Shown piece by piece: positions 62,569 through 64,000 of a DNA stretch of 64,000 bases. Location: NCBI GenBank assembly GCA_964564415.1, contig CAZMAV010000001.1:62001-126000 (forward strand), given 5' to 3'. The stretch is from JALEFZ01 sp964564415. GTDB lineage: Bacteria; Bacteroidota; Bacteroidia; J057. The position numbers were made by a program, and so were the translations under genes. How positions within the stretch are numbered: position 1 is the first letter of the stretch; every line of letters begins with the position of its first letter. A model generated the notes under the pieces. That model was not told the DNA's origin, did not search any database, and saw nothing but the letters and a program-made list of their open reading frames with translations.

Positions 62569-63090
62569 TTACTTGCTGGCAGTGTCGACAACCTCACCCT
62601 GGATACGGAGGACCTTGTTGGTGTTTCCTTCCAGGTTTGCCGTTACAGTTACAGTCTTTACCTGACGGCCTTTCTTACCTTTGGTGTCAAAAGCAACATC
62701 GATGTAACCCTCTTCGCCGGGAGCTACAGGCTCCTTTGAGTAGGAAGGAGTGGTACATCCACAAGAGGCTTTTACACGGGTAAGGACCAAAGGCTTAGAA
62801 CCTGTATTCTTGAAACGAAACTGGTGAGTAACCTTGGTTCCCATGGCAACTTCCTCGAAGTTGTAGACTTCCTGGGCCCACTCGACAGTGGTAGCGGGAA
62901 GGCTGGCAGCCTTCTTTTGCCACTCGGGGAGGTTGTTGGCCTGAGGAGGAAGAGTACTGTTGGCATCAGCTGTGGGTGCGCTGCTGTTGGTCTTGGTGTC
63001 GGTGTTGGCCGTGGCCTTGGACTTATTCGCTGTTTGACAAGCGGCGAACAAGAGAGCTACGGCAGCCAGCATTAAAGCAATCTTTTTCAT
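62569..63090 (-). CDS. DUF1573 lipoprotein
   Basis: 173 residues. Lipoprotein signal MKKIALMLAAVALLFAAC, then a Thr/Asn/Ala-rich linker of about 40 residues and one DUF1573 domain: FEEVAMGTKVTHQFRFKNTG, VKASCGCTTPSYSKEPVAPG and GYIDVAFDTKGKKGRQVKTV. DUF1573 is an Ig-like envelope domain with a conserved CGC; its function is unproven. An ATG nine bases upstream (63099) is equally possible. Confidence 0.9.
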   Translation of the reverse strand: MKKIALMLAAVALLFAACQTANKSKATANTDTKTNSSAPTADANSTLPPQANNLPEWQKKAASLPATTVEWAQEVYNFEEVAMGTKVTHQFRFKNTGSKPLVLTRVKASCGCTTPSYSKEPVAPGEEGYIDVAFDTKGKKGRQVKTVTVTANLEGNTNKVLRIQGEVVDTASK

Positions 63091-63132
63091 AATTGACATC
63101 AGTTTGTTTTGTTTAAACTAAACTTATAGTTA

Positions 63133-63162
63133 CAAATATACGCAAAGCTAGCAGAGTTGCAA
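63133..63162 (-). promoter_or_regulatory. Promoter of the DUF1573 gene
   Basis: TATATTTG (minus strand, 63133-63140) with TTG at 63160-63162, 19 bases apart. A second TAGCTTTG lies at 63143-63150, so two overlapping start sites are possible. Confidence 0.65.
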
Positions 63163-63262
63163 ATCCAGGGATTTGTTTTTGTGCACATCAGCCGACAAAT
63201 CCCTGATTTTTATCCCATTGCACTTTGATCCTGTGTGATACGCCCGGATGAGACAAAAGTTA

Positions 63263-64000
63263 TCAGCTCATATTTCCGATGAGATGCCTGGCAAATTCCA
63301 TGGTTCCCTGGGTACCTCCAAGGTCCTTGGTGCGCTGTTTGGGATTGGCAAGGGTCTTGAAGAGGGCATCTTCGATCTTCTTGGCAGCCTCATTCATCTC
63401 GAGGTGGCGGAGCATCATGATTCCCGACTGGAGGAGGGCGGTGGGATTGGCGATGCCTTGTCCGGCAATGTCGGGAGCGGAACCATGGACTGCTTCGAAG
63501 ATGGCTACCTCCTCACCAATGTTGGCGCCTGGGATGACTCCCAATCCCCCGATAAGTCCGGCTCCCAGGTCGGAGAGGATATCTCCAAAGAGATTGGTGG
63601 TGACCACGACATCGTAGCGGTCGGGATACATGACCATTTGCATGCACATGTTGTCGATGATGCGGTCATCTACGGTCAATTCGGGATATTCCGCGGCGAT
63701 TTCCTGCCCTACTTTGAGGAAGAGTCCCGAGGATTTCTTGAGGATGTTGGCCTTGTGTACGACCGTCACCCTTTCTCTGCCCTGAGCTTTGGCGTACTCG
63801 CAGGCGGCCCGAATGATTTTTTCTGAGCCTTCGCGGGTAACCCGGGCCATGGCATCAGCAATCTGTCTTCGTTCGTCCCAAATTTCAAAGCCGGAGTAGA
63901 GCCCTTCGGTATTTTCTCTAAAAAGTACCATGTCTACATTTTCGAAGCGGCTTTGAAGGCCAGGAATCGAACGGCAGGGACGGATATTCTGGTAGAGGTC
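63263..64000 (-). CDS. NAD-type isocitrate/isopropylmalate dehydrogenase family, partial (likely isocitrate dehydrogenase)
   Basis: The C-terminal 245 residues; the N-terminus lies beyond 64000. NIRPCRSIPGLQSRFENVDM then FRENTEGLYSGFEIWD is the substrate region of NAD-isocitrate dehydrogenases. Lys is in VTVVHKANILKKSSG, metal Asp residues are in TTNLFGDILSDLGAGLIGGL, and the nucleotide loop is EAVHGSAPDIAGQGIANPTA. The RENTEGLYSG block and the arginine-rich lead-in favour isocitrate over isopropylmalate. No leu genes adjoin it. Confidence 0.9.
   Translation of the reverse strand, partial: DLYQNIRPCRSIPGLQSRFENVDMVLFRENTEGLYSGFEIWDERRQIADAMARVTREGSEKIIRAACEYAKAQGRERVTVVHKANILKKSSGLFLKVGQEIAAEYPELTVDDRIIDNMCMQMVMYPDRYDVVVTTNLFGDILSDLGAGLIGGLGVIPGANIGEEVAIFEAVHGSAPDIAGQGIANPTALLQSGIMMLRHLEMNEAAKKIEDALFKTLANPKQRTKDLGGTQGTMEFARHLIGNMS

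Overview
The window looks like a chromosome segment from a member of the Bacteroidota, possibly the Saprospiria/Lewinella side. I infer this from family content and promoter style; no marker rRNA gene is present. The clues are TAnnTTTG-type promoter boxes, starts without an evident Shine-Dalgarno sequence, a type IX secretion-like C-terminal domain, a GH97 glycosidase, a DUF1573 lipoprotein, type B ribosomal protein L31, the GlmU-like family found next to tpiA, and a five-helix SdhC. I saw no tRNA, rRNA, CRISPR array, insertion sequence or phage gene.

Layout. 0-4.5 kb: a partial menaquinone methyltransferase (menG) divergent from engB, then a large secreted BNR-repeat protein. 4.8-10 kb: the sufBCDS iron-sulphur assembly operon, with a promoter, an internal perfect hairpin between sufB and sufC, and a strong terminator. 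10-14.2 kb: a secreted protein with a type IX-like tail, a lipoprotein cytochrome c/PQQ sugar dehydrogenase fusion, and a convergent flavin monooxygenase. 14.3-34 kb: the striking part, twelve consecutive genes for exported proteins in two divergent blocks (nine minus, three plus). Ten of them appear to be diverged members of one family that I cannot assign. The other two are a putative zinc metallopeptidase and a small exported protein. 34.0-34.8 kb is a decaying patch: a frameshifted rhodanese and a composite remnant of a satD/DUF3307 pair.

34.9-47 kb holds envelope and metabolic genes: a sugar-nucleotide epimerase, a GT2 glycosyltransferase, a GH97 glycosidase, a TPR-linked adenylate cyclase, L31, a GlmU-like protein, tpiA and an M28 peptidase. 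46.6-50.8 kb is a histidine-degradation cluster (hutU, hutI, hutG; hutH is not here). 50.9-54.6 kb is sdhCAB with a good promoter and terminator. 54.8-64 kb holds small unknown proteins, lpdA, an AlkA-type glycosylase, rfbB with a tiny cytochrome b5-like protein, a yajC-ybbR-coaE operon, a DUF1573 lipoprotein and the C-terminal part of an NAD-type isocitrate dehydrogenase.

The housekeeping parts work as expected: Fe-S assembly, TCA/respiration and histidine catabolism to glutamate. The 14.3-34 kb block is the best candidate for an undescribed system. It is a family expansion of Sec-exported, beta-rich proteins sharing an aromatic-aromatic-Leu-Pro motif near the N-terminus. Five full-length members share a central motif, and most appear to share a C-terminal beta module. 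A secreted peptidase is embedded in the block, and paralogous gene pairs cap both ends in opposite orientation.
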